From assembly GCF_008180725.1 (NCBI RefSeq), contig NZ_VTEV01000008.1, positions 1 through 64,000 on the forward strand: DNA of 64,000 nucleotides, in the 5' to 3' direction. The stretch comes from Sutcliffiella horikoshii (GTDB lineage Bacteria > Bacillota > Bacilli > Bacillales > Bacillaceae_I). Both the position numbers and the translations under genes were made by a program. Position 1 is the stretch's first letter, and the number at the start of each line of letters is the position of its first letter. This document shows, piece after piece, positions 42,720 to 51,054 of the stretch. The notes beneath the pieces are model-generated. The model saw only the letters and a list, made by a program, of their open reading frames with translations. It had not been told where the DNA came from and did not search any database.

Positions 42720-43985
42720 TTGGATAGTATACCCTATGACTCGATAATTTTATTAGGGGCATTGTTAATATTATCAGGATATTTTTCGGCATCTGAAACG
42801 GCTATTACGAGCGTGAACAAAGTGCGACTACGTAATCAGGCAGACAACAATGCAAGAGCAAAACGCTCATTAAACATGGCAGAAAACTTTGATCAAAGTG
42901 TTTCTACAATCCTAATAGGTAATAATATTGTCAATATAGCAATGGCAGCTATAGCTACAAACATTGCTACGCAACTATACGGCCCTGATGGCAGTACATT
43001 AGCAATCACGACAGCAATTATTACGATAGTAGTCCTTGTTTTTGGGGAGATTTTGCCGAAATCTTTAGCAAAACAATATGCAGAAAAATATTTACTTGTA
43101 ATATCTGCTTCTTTAATGACAGTCATGAAACTCTTTTATCCAATTACATGGTTGTTCGTCCAATTAAAAGTAGGCATCAAAAAACTTCTTGGTGCAGATA
43201 AGGAGGAGCCTACTGTAACAGAAGAAGACGTAATAGCAATGGTAGAAATTGGAGAAGAAGAAGGGACTTTTCTCACACAAGAACGAGAACTGCTGCACAA
43301 TGCAATAGCGTTTGATGATATTGTCGTGAAGGATATCCTTACGCCAAGACCTGATGTAGTAGCCATCTCGGAGGATACGTCTATTGAAGAAATCAAAGAC
43401 ATTTTTATAAAAGAGCAATATTCACGCTTACCTTTATATCAAGGGTCCATAGATAATATAATTGGAGTGATTTCACATAGAGATTTCTTTGCCCAATATG
43501 TGCAGAACCCGAACTTTTCATTAAGAGAAATTGCACGCAGTCCGTTTTTTGTCATCGGTTCTGCCAAAATATCTAACCTTCTTAAAGAGCTGCAGACTTC
43601 ACAAAATCATCTGGCCATTGTTCTCGATGAGTATGGTGGAACTGCGGGTATCATCTCAATTGAAGATATTATAGAAGAGATTGTTGGGGAAATTTGGGAT
43701 GAGCATGACGAAAATGAAAACTTGGTAGAAGTCCTCGATGAATTGAAATTCCGTATGGATGGACGTCTTCCTGTGGAAGAATTTTCGGAGCTACTACAAC
43801 TTGAAGTAGTAGAATCCACCGCTAACACATTAGGTGGTTGGATTTCAGATATGCTCGGATATCTTCCAAAAAAAGGAGAACGAGTGGAGTGTGAAAGCTT
43901 CGTCATTCACATAGAAGAAGTGAAAAAGCATCGAATACAAAAAGTAGTTGTAGAGAAAAATGTAGATATTGTTTTCTCTGCTTAA
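42720..43985 (+). CDS. CNNM/CBS-domain membrane protein (CorC/HlyC family)
   Basis: A 421-residue protein. A CNNM (DUF21) membrane domain with four helices (about 8-185, with SASETAITSVN), then two CBS domains (about 205-330) and a CorC_HlyC domain (about 340-415). Family members export Mg2+ or act in Mg2+ homeostasis; the old name hemolysin is misleading. It begins with TTG, preceded by AGGAGAGTG about ten bases upstream; no in-frame ATG is near. Confidence 0.85.
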   Translation: MDSIPYDSIILLGALLILSGYFSASETAITSVNKVRLRNQADNNARAKRSLNMAENFDQSVSTILIGNNIVNIAMAAIATNIATQLYGPDGSTLAITTAIITIVVLVFGEILPKSLAKQYAEKYLLVISASLMTVMKLFYPITWLFVQLKVGIKKLLGADKEEPTVTEEDVIAMVEIGEEEGTFLTQERELLHNAIAFDDIVVKDILTPRPDVVAISEDTSIEEIKDIFIKEQYSRLPLYQGSIDNIIGVISHRDFFAQYVQNPNFSLREIARSPFFVIGSAKISNLLKELQTSQNHLAIVLDEYGGTAGIISIEDIIEEIVGEIWDEHDENENLVEVLDELKFRMDGRLPVEEFSELLQLEVVESTANTLGGWISDMLGYLPKKGERVECESFVIHIEEVKKHRIQKVVVEKNVDIVFSA

Positions 43986-43995
43986 TATTTTTTAT

Positions 43996-44022
43996 AGCCC
44001 TGGTATATGCCAGGGCTTTTTA
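43996..44022 (+). terminator. Terminator of the CNNM gene
   Basis: AGCCCTGG and CCAGGGCT pair around TATATG, followed by TTTTT. Confidence 0.85.
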
Positions 44023-44065
44023 TGTGATAAGTCCATGAAAATTTTTGATGAATACGGCAATTCAA

Positions 44066-44175
44066 GGGAGTCAATGAGGACAATGTTCAGGAGTTTTGGT
44101 GATGCCCGGGAGTCATAGGGGGTCAGTGAGGACAAAGTTTAGGAGTTTTTGTATATACCGGGAGTCATAAGTGAT
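44066..44175. repeat. Degenerate repeat related to the 52-bp family
   Basis: GGGAGTCA recurs at 44066, 44108 and 44160, spaced 42 and 52 bp; the first interval lacks ten bases present in the second. Each is followed by (A/T)GAGGACAA..TT.AGGAGTTTT. Read on the minus strand, TATGACTCCCGG resembles the TATGACGCCCGG arm of array A. It looks like a decayed member of the same family. The 43986-44287 gap holds this and the terminator only. Confidence 0.6.
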
Positions 44176-44287
44176 TCTGTGGCAAAACATCTAAGCGTTT
44201 TTTCCTTAATCAAAAGCTATCCATGGGTAGCTTTCTTTATATGATTTTTATATAATTCAAAGCAGAACGTTTAGGAAGTGATACATA

Positions 44288-45103
44288 ATGTTGAATAAAG
44301 AAATTGGGTTTATCGGTAGTGGAAAGATGGCTGAGGCTATTATCGGTGGACTCATAAAGTCAGAGCTTGTTCCTGCCAATCAAATATTTGCCAGTGCCAA
44401 AACAAGAGAAACGATAGAGAAGATGGCAATTAAGTATGCTATTAAAACAACTATTCAAAACAGGGAAGTAGCTAAAAAAGCAGATATGCTAATTTTGGCT
44501 GTGAAACCAGATCTGCACAAAGAGGTAATAGAAGAAATTTCTGACGTAGTGAAAAGTGACGCTGTCATCATTACCATTGCTGCTGGGATCTCATTGGATT
44601 TTCTTGAGTCGACTTTCGGGAAAACTATTAAAGCGGTTCGTGTAATGCCGAATACACCTTCCTTGGTAGGGGAGGGCATGAGTGCGATTTGTGCAAATGA
44701 GTCAGTGAATGATGATGAACTACAAAACGTCATCAGCCTTTTTGAAAGCTTTGGCAAAGCAGAGGTACTACCTGAAAAGCTGATGGATGCTGTTCCTGCT
44801 GTAAGCGGATCCTCGCCGGCCTATGTGTATATGTTTATTGAAGCGTTGGGGGATGGGGCGGTCCAGCAGGGAATTGCAAGAAGCCAAGCTTATACAATGG
44901 CAGCCCAGGCCGTCCTTGGTGCCGCGAAAATGGTCCTTGAAACAGGCAATCATCCCGGGGAGCTAAAGGACAATGTGTGTACCCCGGGTGGAGCTACGAT
45001 TGAGGCTGTCACAACATTGGAAAAGAAAGGCTTCCGAGCTGCGGTAGTCTCTGCAATGGAAGCCTGTACGGAAAAGTCTAAAAAACTGAAAGATATTAAA
45101 TAA
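44288..45103 (+). CDS. proC: Pyrroline-5-carboxylate reductase
   Basis: A 271-residue enzyme. The Rossmann motif GFIGSGKMAEAIIGG is at the N-terminus, the conserved AVRVMPNTP near 117 and the P5C reductase signature (PGGATIEAVTTLEKKGFRAAV) near 230-252. It reduces pyrroline-5-carboxylate to proline with NAD(P)H. Bacillus species carry several paralogues (ProG, ProH, ProI); which one this is remains open. The ATG lacks a strong AGGAGG, with only GGAAGTG upstream. Confidence 0.85.
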   Translation: MLNKEIGFIGSGKMAEAIIGGLIKSELVPANQIFASAKTRETIEKMAIKYAIKTTIQNREVAKKADMLILAVKPDLHKEVIEEISDVVKSDAVIITIAAGISLDFLESTFGKTIKAVRVMPNTPSLVGEGMSAICANESVNDDELQNVISLFESFGKAEVLPEKLMDAVPAVSGSSPAYVYMFIEALGDGAVQQGIARSQAYTMAAQAVLGAAKMVLETGNHPGELKDNVCTPGGATIEAVTTLEKKGFRAAVVSAMEACTEKSKKLKDIK

Positions 45104-45106
45104 AAG

Positions 45107-45140
45107 AAGCCCACTCACCATAAGGTAGAGTGGGTTTCTT
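45107..45140. terminator. Bidirectional terminator
   Basis: AAGCCCACTC and GAGTGGGTTT pair, with A's and T's on either side. It serves the reductase and the convergent MsrAB gene. Confidence 0.8.
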
Positions 45141-45142
45141 GC

Positions 45143-46270
45143 TTATTCAAACAACTCCAGAAATTCCCCGTATCCTTCTGCTTCAAGTTGTTCTTTCGGT
45201 ACAAATCGGAGCGCAGCAGAGTTCATACAATATCTTAAGCCTGTTGGCTCGGGTCCGTCATCAAAAACATGTCCCAAGTGCGCGTTGCCTAATTTACTGC
45301 GGATTTCGGTTCGTACAGAGAAAAGACTGCGGTCTTCAAGCTCCACTATATTTTCTGCTACTAACGGTTTGGTAAAACTTGGCCAACCTGTCCCAGAATC
45401 ATATTTGTCGGTAGAACTGAACAATGCCTCCCCTGAAATTAAATCCACATAAATGCCTTCTCCTTCAAAGTCCCAATATTCATTATTGAAAGGTTCTTCC
45501 GTTCCATCCTCCTGCGTGACGTAATACTGTTCAGCAGTTAAAACGGAACGTAATTCATCTTTAGATAGATGGAGAAGGGTTGTGCCATCATCCTCTATTT
45601 CCGGAGTGACATTGCGGTCTTCTCCCCACACTTTATCAAGAAACTCGTCACGTCCCGAGTTGTCTCGGTAAAAGTCATAGCGGACAGGGTTTATAAGATA
45701 ATAATCTTGATGATAGTCTTCTGCTATATAAAAGGTTTCTGCTGCCCTGATCTCCGTCACGATTGGTTGATCAAAACGCCCAGAGGCGATAATCTCTTCT
45801 TTTGATTTCTCGGCGAGTTGCTGCTGCTCTTCGCTATGATAGAAGATTTCAGACCGATAAGGAGTCCCTTTATCGACGAATTGTCCCTTGTCATCAGTTG
45901 GATCGACTTGTCTCCAGAAAACGTCTAACAAAGTTTCATAATTTATGACATTAGGATTATAGGAAACAATGACAGCCTCCACATGACCTGTCTCTCCCGT
46001 TGTGACCTCATTGTAGGCAGGGTTTTTCACACTTCCACCGGTATATCCTGAAACCACTTCGTATACACCGGGAAGCTTTTCAAATGGCGGTTCCATACAC
46101 CAGAAGCAGCCACCTGCAAATGTGGCATAGGCAATGTTTTCGCTTTCCTCCAGCTCATAAGGTAAACTCCCAACAGATTTTTGTGTTACTGTGGCATACA
46201 TATTGGGTATAAAGAAGTAGGCGGCAAGACAAGCGATTACAAGAAGTAGACCCCAGAATTTTTTACTCAT
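45143..46270 (-). CDS. msrAB: Membrane-anchored MsrA-MsrB fusion
   Basis: A 375-residue protein. An N-terminal signal-anchor helix (about 5-22) is followed by MsrA (about 48-205, catalytic Cys in GGCFWC) and MsrB (about 225-370, catalytic Cys in [11 protein letters not shown]). It repairs both forms of methionine sulfoxide, here outside the membrane. The MsrB part lacks the two CxxC zinc-binding pairs. AAGGAG lies six bases before ATG 46270. A thioredoxin-like system elsewhere in the window (58182-59101) could supply electrons. Confidence 0.9.
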   Translation of the reverse strand: MSKKFWGLLLVIACLAAYFFIPNMYATVTQKSVGSLPYELEESENIAYATFAGGCFWCMEPPFEKLPGVYEVVSGYTGGSVKNPAYNEVTTGETGHVEAVIVSYNPNVINYETLLDVFWRQVDPTDDKGQFVDKGTPYRSEIFYHSEEQQQLAEKSKEEIIASGRFDQPIVTEIRAAETFYIAEDYHQDYYLINPVRYDFYRDNSGRDEFLDKVWGEDRNVTPEIEDDGTTLLHLSKDELRSVLTAEQYYVTQEDGTEEPFNNEYWDFEGEGIYVDLISGEALFSSTDKYDSGTGWPSFTKPLVAENIVELEDRSLFSVRTEIRSKLGNAHLGHVFDDGPEPTGLRYCMNSAALRFVPKEQLEAEGYGEFLELFE

Positions 46271-46439
46271 CACAGACTCCTTTTTTATGTCGTTATTCCT
46301 ATTATAACGTAAGCGTTTCACAGACCTCTACTAATGATATGCTTCTTCAAATTTTTCCATGTTTTGATTTCGTGTACAATCTATATTACTATTGTAATAG
46401 ATTTGATTGAAAAATCATCTTCAACAATGGAGGACTTCA

Positions 46440-47504
46440 ATGAACATATTCTTAACTGGTGCTACTGGATTTTTAGGGGGAAGGCTGATTCGCAACCTCT
46501 TGGAAGGAGAGCACACGGTCTATATATTAGCTAGAAACATGAAAAAAGCAACGGCATTAAAAGAAGACTTGCCTGTTTCTTTACAAGAGCGGGTTACCAT
46601 TCTAAATGGAGATATTGTGAAGCCGGAATTTGGTTTATTAGCTGATCAACTTGCTGCACTTACCAACAAAATCGATATTTTCTACCATCTTGCAGCATTG
46701 GTAAAATTCGATCATCATTTACGGGACACACTTATGGAAATGAATTATCAGGGAACGAAACATGCTTTAGAGGTTGCTGCTTCCATTGGGGTGAAAAAAT
46801 TTATTCACGTTAGCACCGCTTACACGGTGGGAGTATCTAATGCAGGTAAGGAAGAACTTTATAACTTACAACAGAACTTCAATAATCCATACGAGGAGAG
46901 CAAGGCCCTTGCAGAACATGAAGTAATGAGATATCAGGGCAAATTGGACGTTTCCATCTTTAGGCCTGCTATCATTGTAGGAGATTCTAAGACTGGTGAA
47001 GCGGACTCAAACTTTACCCTTTACGGATTCATGAGAGGTCTCGAGCTATTCAAACGAAAACTTGAGCGCAAAAATTACGAGGAAAAAGTCCACCTGGTTG
47101 GTTCCAAAGATGGTACATCCAATCTGGTTCCCGTTGATTATGTAGCCGATATTTTAACAATTGCAGCTCAAAAAGCGGAGAAGAACACCATCTACAATAT
47201 TACCAATCCCACGCCGCCAACCAACAGGGAAATACTTGAGACAATAAAAGAGCACCTGCATTTCCATTCACTGGGGATCTATGAGAAAGATACTAAGTTC
47301 TCCTTAACACCAGTGGAATTACAGTTGAATAGTATGATTGATGTATTTGGTCCATATCTTGATCGCAGTATTTCATTTGCAGATCGAAATACTCAAAAAC
47401 TACTAAAAGGTAGTCCTATTTCTCACTTGAACATGACAAAAGAAATATTGGAAATTATTATCCGTGCTTATTTTGAACCAGAAAAGGAAAAAGTGGAAAT
47501 TTAA
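46440..47504 (+). CDS. SDR-family NAD(P)-binding protein
   Basis: A 354-residue extended short-chain dehydrogenase. It has the nucleotide-binding GATGFLGG at the N-terminus, the central YEESKALAE with catalytic Tyr and Lys, and the NAD_binding_4/male-sterility-like pattern (VPVDYVADI). Substrate unknown; related proteins act on fatty acyl or sugar-nucleotide compounds. TGGAGG lies six bases before ATG 46440. Confidence 0.8.
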   Translation: MNIFLTGATGFLGGRLIRNLLEGEHTVYILARNMKKATALKEDLPVSLQERVTILNGDIVKPEFGLLADQLAALTNKIDIFYHLAALVKFDHHLRDTLMEMNYQGTKHALEVAASIGVKKFIHVSTAYTVGVSNAGKEELYNLQQNFNNPYEESKALAEHEVMRYQGKLDVSIFRPAIIVGDSKTGEADSNFTLYGFMRGLELFKRKLERKNYEEKVHLVGSKDGTSNLVPVDYVADILTIAAQKAEKNTIYNITNPTPPTNREILETIKEHLHFHSLGIYEKDTKFSLTPVELQLNSMIDVFGPYLDRSISFADRNTQKLLKGSPISHLNMTKEILEIIIRAYFEPEKEKVEI

Positions 47505-47516
47505 ATAAGTTTAACG

Positions 47517-47557
47517 AAAGAGTGATGACCCTTGCATAGGTTTTCACTCTTTTTTTG
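47517..47557 (+). terminator. Terminator after the SDR gene
   Basis: AAAGAGTGA pairs with TCACTCTTT (inner ACC/GGT), followed by TTTTTT. Confidence 0.75.
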
Positions 47558-47625
47558 TTTATAATAAATGGGATAACCTACATACAAATTCCCCCTTTTT
47601 GGAGGGTGAAAGAGCAGGTGATAGT

Positions 47626-48006
47626 ATGACGATGAAAAATATACTGGCAGTTTTTTTAGGCGGTGCAATCGGTACCCTGTTAAGGTATTGGGTTACTTTA
47701 GGTACTGCTGACTTTGTTTTTCCAGTAGGAACACTTCTTGTGAATTTCGTCGGAAGCTTCTTATTGGGTACCTTTACAGGATGGATTATCCAAAGAAAAG
47801 TAAAAGAATATATGAAAGTTGGGTTTGGTACTGGATTGTGTGGCGGTTTTACAACGATGTCTACTTTAGCTGCAGATGTATTTTTACTTGAGGAACAATC
47901 TACCATGTTCACTGTTTCTATTTATCTGTTCTCTTCCATTGCAGGTGGACTATTATTTGCTTTCCTTGGCCTTCTACTAGGACATTCCGCTAGGAGGTTA
48001 GTATGA
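47626..48006 (+). CDS. crcB: Fluoride exporter CrcB/Fluc, first subunit
   Basis: About 126 residues with four helices and the Fluc motifs: GGAIGTLLRYW at the N-terminus, NFVGSFLLG and GFCGGFTT-type loop (GLCGGFTTMST). Fluc proteins are dual-topology fluoride channels; a neighbouring second gene implies a heterodimer. ATG 47626 follows AGGTGAT. It overlaps its partner by four bases. I do not see a fluoride riboswitch upstream. Confidence 0.9.
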   Translation: MTMKNILAVFLGGAIGTLLRYWVTLGTADFVFPVGTLLVNFVGSFLLGTFTGWIIQRKVKEYMKVGFGTGLCGGFTTMSTLAADVFLLEEQSTMFTVSIYLFSSIAGGLLFAFLGLLLGHSARRLV

Positions 48007-48386
48007 GTCAAACGGCCTTGAATTTTTTACTTGCCGTTGGGGGTGGTGCTGGGGCCATGTTGAGATTTTTGCTTGGATTGGCGCTTATGAAAAAGTTTCC
48101 CTCCCCGCGGATCCCGATAGCAATGCTCATTGTAAATATCTTAGGTTCTTTTGGATTAGGCTTGCTAACTGGGAATCTAGATTCAAAGAATCTTTCTAAC
48201 GACGCTTTGTTTGTTGTTCTTGGTTTTGGTTTCTTTGGTGCATTTACGACTTTTTCCACTTTTAGTGTGGAAGCTGTACAGTTAGTCATGGATAAAAAGT
48301 ATCAAAATGCCCTTGTTTATCTAAGCTTTAGCATTTTTGGTTCTATTACAGGATTTCTATTTGGTCATTTAATTAAAATTTTGTGA
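48003..48386 (+). CDS. crcB: Fluoride exporter CrcB/Fluc, second subunit
   Basis: A 127-residue paralogue of the preceding protein with GGGAGAMLRFLLG, NILGSFGLG and GFFGAFTTFSTFSVEAV. The two subunits probably insert in opposite orientations, as in other paired Fluc systems, and together export fluoride. It starts within the stop codon of the first gene (ATGA). A palindromic repeat begins directly after its stop. Confidence 0.9.
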   Translation: MSQTALNFLLAVGGGAGAMLRFLLGLALMKKFPSPRIPIAMLIVNILGSFGLGLLTGNLDSKNLSNDALFVVLGFGFFGAFTTFSTFSVEAVQLVMDKKYQNALVYLSFSIFGSITGFLFGHLIKIL

Positions 48387-48525
48387 AACACCGCTGTTGA
48401 TCTCCGCAAATGGCTTCGCTTTCCTAGGGGCACTGGTGGAGCCTCCTCGGCTTTGCCTGCGGGGTCTCCACCTAGCGCTAACTCCCTCAGGAGTCTTCGC
48501 CTTTTGCTCCAATCCACAGCTATAT
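48387..48525. mobile_element. Palindromic MITE-like repeat, copy 1
   Basis: About 139 bp starting CACCGCTGTTGATCTCCGCAAATGGCTTCGCTTTCC and ending GCTCCAATCCACAGCTATAT (sequence split here by the middle part). The ends are inverted repeats of each other (CTGTTGAT.. against ..AATCCACAG), and the interior has further inverted repeats. It matches copies at 52562, 53604 and 58005. No coding capacity. It lies directly between crcB and the convergent kinase-like gene. Confidence 0.8.
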
Positions 48526-48539
48526 ATCTTTTAATATTC

Positions 48540-49817
48540 TTAGTTAGTACGAATAACGTTGCTGGTGACGAGGTCACTTTTTTTTACTTGGGCGGGTAAC
48601 GTGAGAATGATGGACTTTCTAAACCACTGATTTCGATATTGAAGATCCCCGCCATGAGCGAGTAAGATCGTATAGGCAGAATAGAGAGCGGTATCTTCTT
48701 CATTTGGACGTAAATCTTGCAATTGAAGCAATGTTTTTATTGGATCTTTTTCAGCGTTCCCGTCTTTTATGACTAACTCGAATATTACTTCTGGGTACTG
48801 AAGATAGTGGTTAAGTAGAAGGCGTTTATTTGCTTCGTCATTTGTAGGGATACAAAATTTAATGATAGTTGAGATTGATTCTGCAAGTAAATTCAAGTTT
48901 CCATTTAACCTTAGGTTCCGCTCGCTGTTAATTTGAAAATGAATGTTATGACTGTTTGCATATATTTGGATGTCTGATGCGACAAGATCAAGTAATTCCT
49001 TTGACGATAGTGGCCTTGAAGAGAATGTTTCTGTCTTCGCGAGTTTAATATAGGAATCAATTATTTTTTCGGCACGGTTGAGCTCTGTCAAAATAATGGG
49101 GACATACTCCTTATTGGCCCTATTGTGTTCTGCTCCAAGCAATTGAATAAATCCTTTCACCATGGTTAAGGGTTGTTGAAACTCTTTGGATACTTCGTCA
49201 GCAATGGTGTTGATATGGTAGAGCTTTTTCAGTTTTTTATATTGATTCTGTAATTGATCTAATCCACAAAAATACTCAACTACGTAAAATAAAAGCAAAG
49301 TAGAGCCAATAAACACGATATCTGTGCTTACGATACTCATCCATTCTTTGTCTAAAATCACAAAAGTAATGCCATGTAATATCGCTCCAATCCCGGCAAT
49401 GGTTGAAATCAATAAGTATTTGAGAGAGTTTGAATACTCCCCCCACTTTGCTTGAATCAATAATGGTAAAACAGATAGAAAAGGGATTAGGAAATAAGCG
49501 TGTAAGTAGTTAATGGGCGATGGAAAAAATAAAGGATAGATAAATAAAGCAATGACCGTCAATATTCCAGCCAGATACCCACCATATAAAATGGACATGA
49601 TAACGGGAATACCACTTAAGTAAAAAGTGGTGTCACTTGCGACAAGTATAGGAAATGTCGAACACAGAAGGGCTGAAATGGTACAATAAAAAAAGGCTGC
49701 GAGCTGCCTTCTAAATTCTGAAGGCTTCCTATAACGCTTATGTACCAATGAATAGTATAAAAGAAGAGGAACGAACAAAAAAAACAGTTGCAATAAAATA
49801 TCTTTCAAAAAGTTCAT
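48540..49817 (-). CDS. Degenerate 5TMR sensor kinase (probable pseudokinase)
   Basis: About 425 residues. Six hydrophobic segments (about 5-24, 38-60, 66-95, 103-122, 132-156, 165-185) form a 5TMR-type sensor. In the DHp region the usual H-E-(V/I)-R-N-P is K-E-F-Q-Q-P, so Lys211 replaces the phosphoacceptor His. The N-box and glycine boxes of the ATPase domain are also absent, although the fold-length sequence remains. It may act as a regulator or decoy of related kinases, such as the one at 13396. AAGGGG lies seven bases before ATG 49817. The reading frame is intact. Confidence 0.8.
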   Translation of the reverse strand: MNFLKDILLQLFFLFVPLLLYYSLVHKRYRKPSEFRRQLAAFFYCTISALLCSTFPILVASDTTFYLSGIPVIMSILYGGYLAGILTVIALFIYPLFFPSPINYLHAYFLIPFLSVLPLLIQAKWGEYSNSLKYLLISTIAGIGAILHGITFVILDKEWMSIVSTDIVFIGSTLLLFYVVEYFCGLDQLQNQYKKLKKLYHINTIADEVSKEFQQPLTMVKGFIQLLGAEHNRANKEYVPIILTELNRAEKIIDSYIKLAKTETFSSRPLSSKELLDLVASDIQIYANSHNIHFQINSERNLRLNGNLNLLAESISTIIKFCIPTNDEANKRLLLNHYLQYPEVIFELVIKDGNAEKDPIKTLLQLQDLRPNEEDTALYSAYTILLAHGGDLQYRNQWFRKSIILTLPAQVKKSDLVTSNVIRTN

Positions 49818-49933
49818 GACGAGACCCCTTACCCGGATGCTATATGTACTTTTATTCATTTACAAAGTACCATAAATTGAAAGAAAATTCTATACAATTA
49901 TAAAGAAAAATGTAGAAATAAGGAGGAAAGATT

Positions 49934-50212
49934 ATGCAGGAAAAAGGTGAATTACTAGAATCATATAGGCTCCTATGGAATAACCGCTCCTTGGAGAGCA
50001 TAGATGGTTGTAATGAAAAGGAACTAGTGCAACAGGCGATTAGAAGGGAATTAAGGGATGAATTGACACACCCAAGAACGAGAAAACAACCGATAGAAAA
50101 ATATTATTTAGCGGTTAAACGAATAATTGAGTCGAAATTAAACGAATCTAAACAATTATTGCTCATTAAAGAATTTACGATTGCCTTGGATGAGATAAAA
50201 AAAAAAAGCTGA
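49934..50212 (+). CDS. Small hypothetical protein
   Basis: A 92-residue charged helical protein with no membrane segment. AAGGAGG lies eight bases before the ATG. It is encoded next to a pseudokinase and convergent with racA, all without obvious functional link. Not recognised. Confidence 0.6.
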   Translation: MQEKGELLESYRLLWNNRSLESIDGCNEKELVQQAIRRELRDELTHPRTRKQPIEKYYLAVKRIIESKLNESKQLLLIKEFTIALDEIKKKS

Positions 50213-50236
50213 CCATTCAAGCATCATGGCAGCTTC
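50200..50236 (-). terminator. Terminator of racA
   Basis: AAGCTGCCAT and ATGGTCAGCTT (minus strand) pair with one mismatch, followed by ten T's. Confidence 0.8.
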
Positions 50237-50238
50237 TT

Positions 50239-50757
50239 CTATAATCCAAATATGGAACGAAATACATTGCGGCGCTTTTGTTGTGGAGGTTGGTCAAAGA
50301 TAAGTGGGGGTTCCATTTTTTTTGCGGGGGCTTGCAATTGATCTAACATACTCTCTAGTCTGTCCACTTTCTTTGTAAGTTCTTCTATCTCTTTCCTCTG
50401 TTGCAGCAGTTGATAGGATACCACCTCATCAGCCTTTTGCTGAATCATTTGCTCTGTTCTGCTCACTCTCTCAGCCAAAGTTACCAGCTGATGGTCAAAT
50501 GCTTTGCTCTTTTCACTTCGAACATTCATGTTTTCTAAGTGTACTTCTTTGCTATCTGTTTCGAAATCGACGTCCAATGCACCTGCCACCTCAGAGTTCG
50601 CTTTTAGTGTTTCAAGGCGTGCCAATGCTTCTTCATCGTAAACATAATGGCCATAATCATTTTTGCGACAAGGGATTTCGTATTTTTGGACCCACTTACG
50701 AACCGTTCTTGGTGCCATACCTAATTCTTTTGCCACTTCATGTGTCTTTAATTCCAT
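50239..50757 (-). CDS. racA: RacA-like chromosome-anchoring protein
   Basis: A 172-residue protein. A MerR-like helix-turn-helix lies at the N-terminus (VAKELGMAPRTVRKWVQKY), then a linker, a coiled coil (about 95-140) and a basic, hydrophobic C-terminus (RRNVFRSIFGL) suited to membrane or pole contact. This is the RacA layout: it binds near the origin and ties the chromosome to the cell pole during sporulation. GGGAGGGAG precedes the ATG. Identification is by architecture and N-terminal motif. Confidence 0.75.
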   Translation of the reverse strand: MELKTHEVAKELGMAPRTVRKWVQKYEIPCRKNDYGHYVYDEEALARLETLKANSEVAGALDVDFETDSKEVHLENMNVRSEKSKAFDHQLVTLAERVSRTEQMIQQKADEVVSYQLLQQRKEIEELTKKVDRLESMLDQLQAPAKKMEPPLIFDQPPQQKRRNVFRSIFGL

Positions 50758-51054
50758 TCAAACTCCCTCCCTTTACTAATTGTATTTCTTCATTCAAAAG
50801 CAACTTCCTCCATGGTAGACAAAAGTAGTGATTGTTCGGCAAAAATAGTTGAAATCTAGCAATGATTTATCTTTTGTCTGCAAATAAAGGAAAAATTTCC
50901 TATTGAAATATGCCTAGATAACTATAAAAAGAGGTTACGAAAAAATGGATATCCTTTTATAATAGGAAGACAGGGTTCAGGCGCTTTGACGAAGTGGTTT
51001 ACTTATAGTAATCTGAATATTTAAAATAGAAAACAAAGCGAAGGAATGATCCAT

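Noticed and set aside
47505-47625. Fluoride riboswitch before the Fluc pair
   Set aside because: I looked for the conserved crcB-motif core and do not find it; only a terminator and ribosome-binding site are evident.
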